Positions 7,023 to 7,643 of a DNA stretch of 7,643 nt are shown here, piece by piece (position 1 is the stretch's first letter; each line of letters opens with the position of its first letter). A program made the position numbers and the translations under genes. The notes beneath the pieces were generated by a model, which worked only from the letters and a program-made list of their open reading frames with translations, was not told where the DNA came from and searched no databases. This DNA comes from Candidatus Sulfopaludibacter sp. SbA3 (GTDB lineage: Bacteria; Acidobacteriota; Terriglobia; Bryobacterales; Bryobacteraceae): positions 1 to 7,643 of the forward strand of contig CAMDKT010000286.1 of NCBI GenBank assembly GCA_945900935.1, given 5' to 3'.

Positions 7023-7643
7023 ATGCAAACCCGCCGAAACTTCATGTCCCTTGCCGCGGCGCATTCGTTATTGGCCGCCGACAATTCGCTTCCACATTTC
7101 CCGCCGAAGGCGAAGCGGGTGATTTATTTGTTCATGTACGGCGGCCCGTCGCAGATCGAGTTGTTTGATCATAAGCCGCGGCTGGCGGAGTTGCACGGCA
7201 CGGAACTGCCGCCATCGATCCGGCAAGGTCAGCGATTGACCGCCATGACGGCCACGCAGACGAAATTTCCACTCGCGAAATCGATCTACAATTTCGCGCG
7301 GCACGGGCAGAGCGGCGCTTGGGTCAGCGAACTGCTGCCGCATACGGCGAAGGTCGTCGATAAGCTAAGCTTCATCCGTTCCATGCATACCGAGCAGATC
7401 AATCACGATCCGGGGATCACGTTCTTGCAGACGGGGTTTCAATTGGCCGGTCGCCCTTCCATTGGAGCGTGGCTTTCCTACGGCTTGGGGAGTGAGAACA
7501 AGGATCTGCCGGCCTACGTCGTGATGGCGTCGGCGGGTTCAAAGCTCGGCGATCAGCCATTGGCGGACCGCGTTTGGGGAAGCGGGTTTCTGCCTTCGAG
7601 CTACCAGGGCGTCAAGTTCCGTTCGGGGGCCGATCCGGTGCTG
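7023..7643 (+). CDS. DUF1501 family protein with twin-arginine-like leader (3' end outside window)
   Basis: The first 207 codons are present and the frame is still open at the right edge. DUF1501 proteins are usually around 400-500 residues, so about half is missing. The start MQTRRNFMSLAAAHSLLAA resembles a Tat signal (T-RR-N-F-M), with a rather short hydrophobic part. It is followed by the family opening FPPKAKRVIYLFMYGGPSQ (26-44), then IELFDHKP (45-52), the block FIRSMHTEQINHDPGITFLQTG (117-138) and RPSIGAWLSYGLGSENKDLPAYVV (144-167), all typical of DUF1501. From memory the family belongs to the alkaline phosphatase/sulfatase-like superfamily, but activity has not, to my knowledge, been shown; His122 and His128 in the conserved block are possible functional residues. 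It directly follows its common genomic partner, the PSCyt/PSD cytochrome gene, suggesting a joint role in the cell envelope. Confidence 0.92.
   Translation, partial: MQTRRNFMSLAAAHSLLAADNSLPHFPPKAKRVIYLFMYGGPSQIELFDHKPRLAELHGTELPPSIRQGQRLTAMTATQTKFPLAKSIYNFARHGQSGAWVSELLPHTAKVVDKLSFIRSMHTEQINHDPGITFLQTGFQLAGRPSIGAWLSYGLGSENKDLPAYVVMASAGSKLGDQPLADRVWGSGFLPSSYQGVKFRSGADPVL

Overview
The window looks like part of the chromosome of a GC-rich soil-type bacterium. Acidobacteriota of the Solibacter/Bryobacter type is the best guess, with Planctomycetota or Verrucomicrobiota as alternatives. This rests on gene content (a PSCyt1-DUF1549-LamG-DUF1553 protein next to a DUF1501 protein, secreted PQQ-like propellers, a Uma2-type nuclease relic). 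No rRNA or marker gene is present to settle it.

Layout. (1) Positions 1-3385, plus strand: two tandem secreted-type beta-propeller genes. The first is cut by the left window edge and carries an Ig-like and a jelly-roll-like domain after the propeller. The second is complete, has a signal peptide, and starts inside the stop codon of the first (TGATG), so the two are very probably co-transcribed and translationally coupled. (2) Positions 3413-3957, minus strand: a Uma2-family (DUF820) PD-(D/E)XK nuclease gene broken by an internal deletion with frameshift. Both halves are readable in two different frames. (3) Positions 3958-4007: a short divergent intergenic region with a plausible promoter for the next plus-strand gene. 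(4) Positions 4008-7019, plus strand: a 1003-residue exported c-type cytochrome-like protein (PSCyt1, DUF1549/PSCyt2, LamG, DUF1553/PSD1) with two CxxCH motifs. (5) From 7023 to the right edge, plus strand: the first 207 codons of a DUF1501 protein with a short twin-arginine-like leader. It lies three bases after the preceding stop and is preceded by a good Shine-Dalgarno site.

How the parts may work together. The PSCyt/PSD gene and the DUF1501 gene form a recurrent two-gene module in Planctomycetota, Verrucomicrobiota and Acidobacteriota. As far as I know its biochemical role is not established. The domains suggest a cell-envelope system that combines haem redox chemistry, carbohydrate-type binding (LamG) and an alkaline-phosphatase/sulfatase-superfamily-like partner, perhaps acting on a complex polymer; this is inference. 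The two propellers are probably envelope binding or scaffold proteins rather than true quinoprotein enzymes. The Uma2 relic appears unrelated in function. No gap longer than about 50 bases lacks a gene or gene relic, and I saw no tRNA, rRNA, CRISPR array, insertion sequence or convincing terminator.
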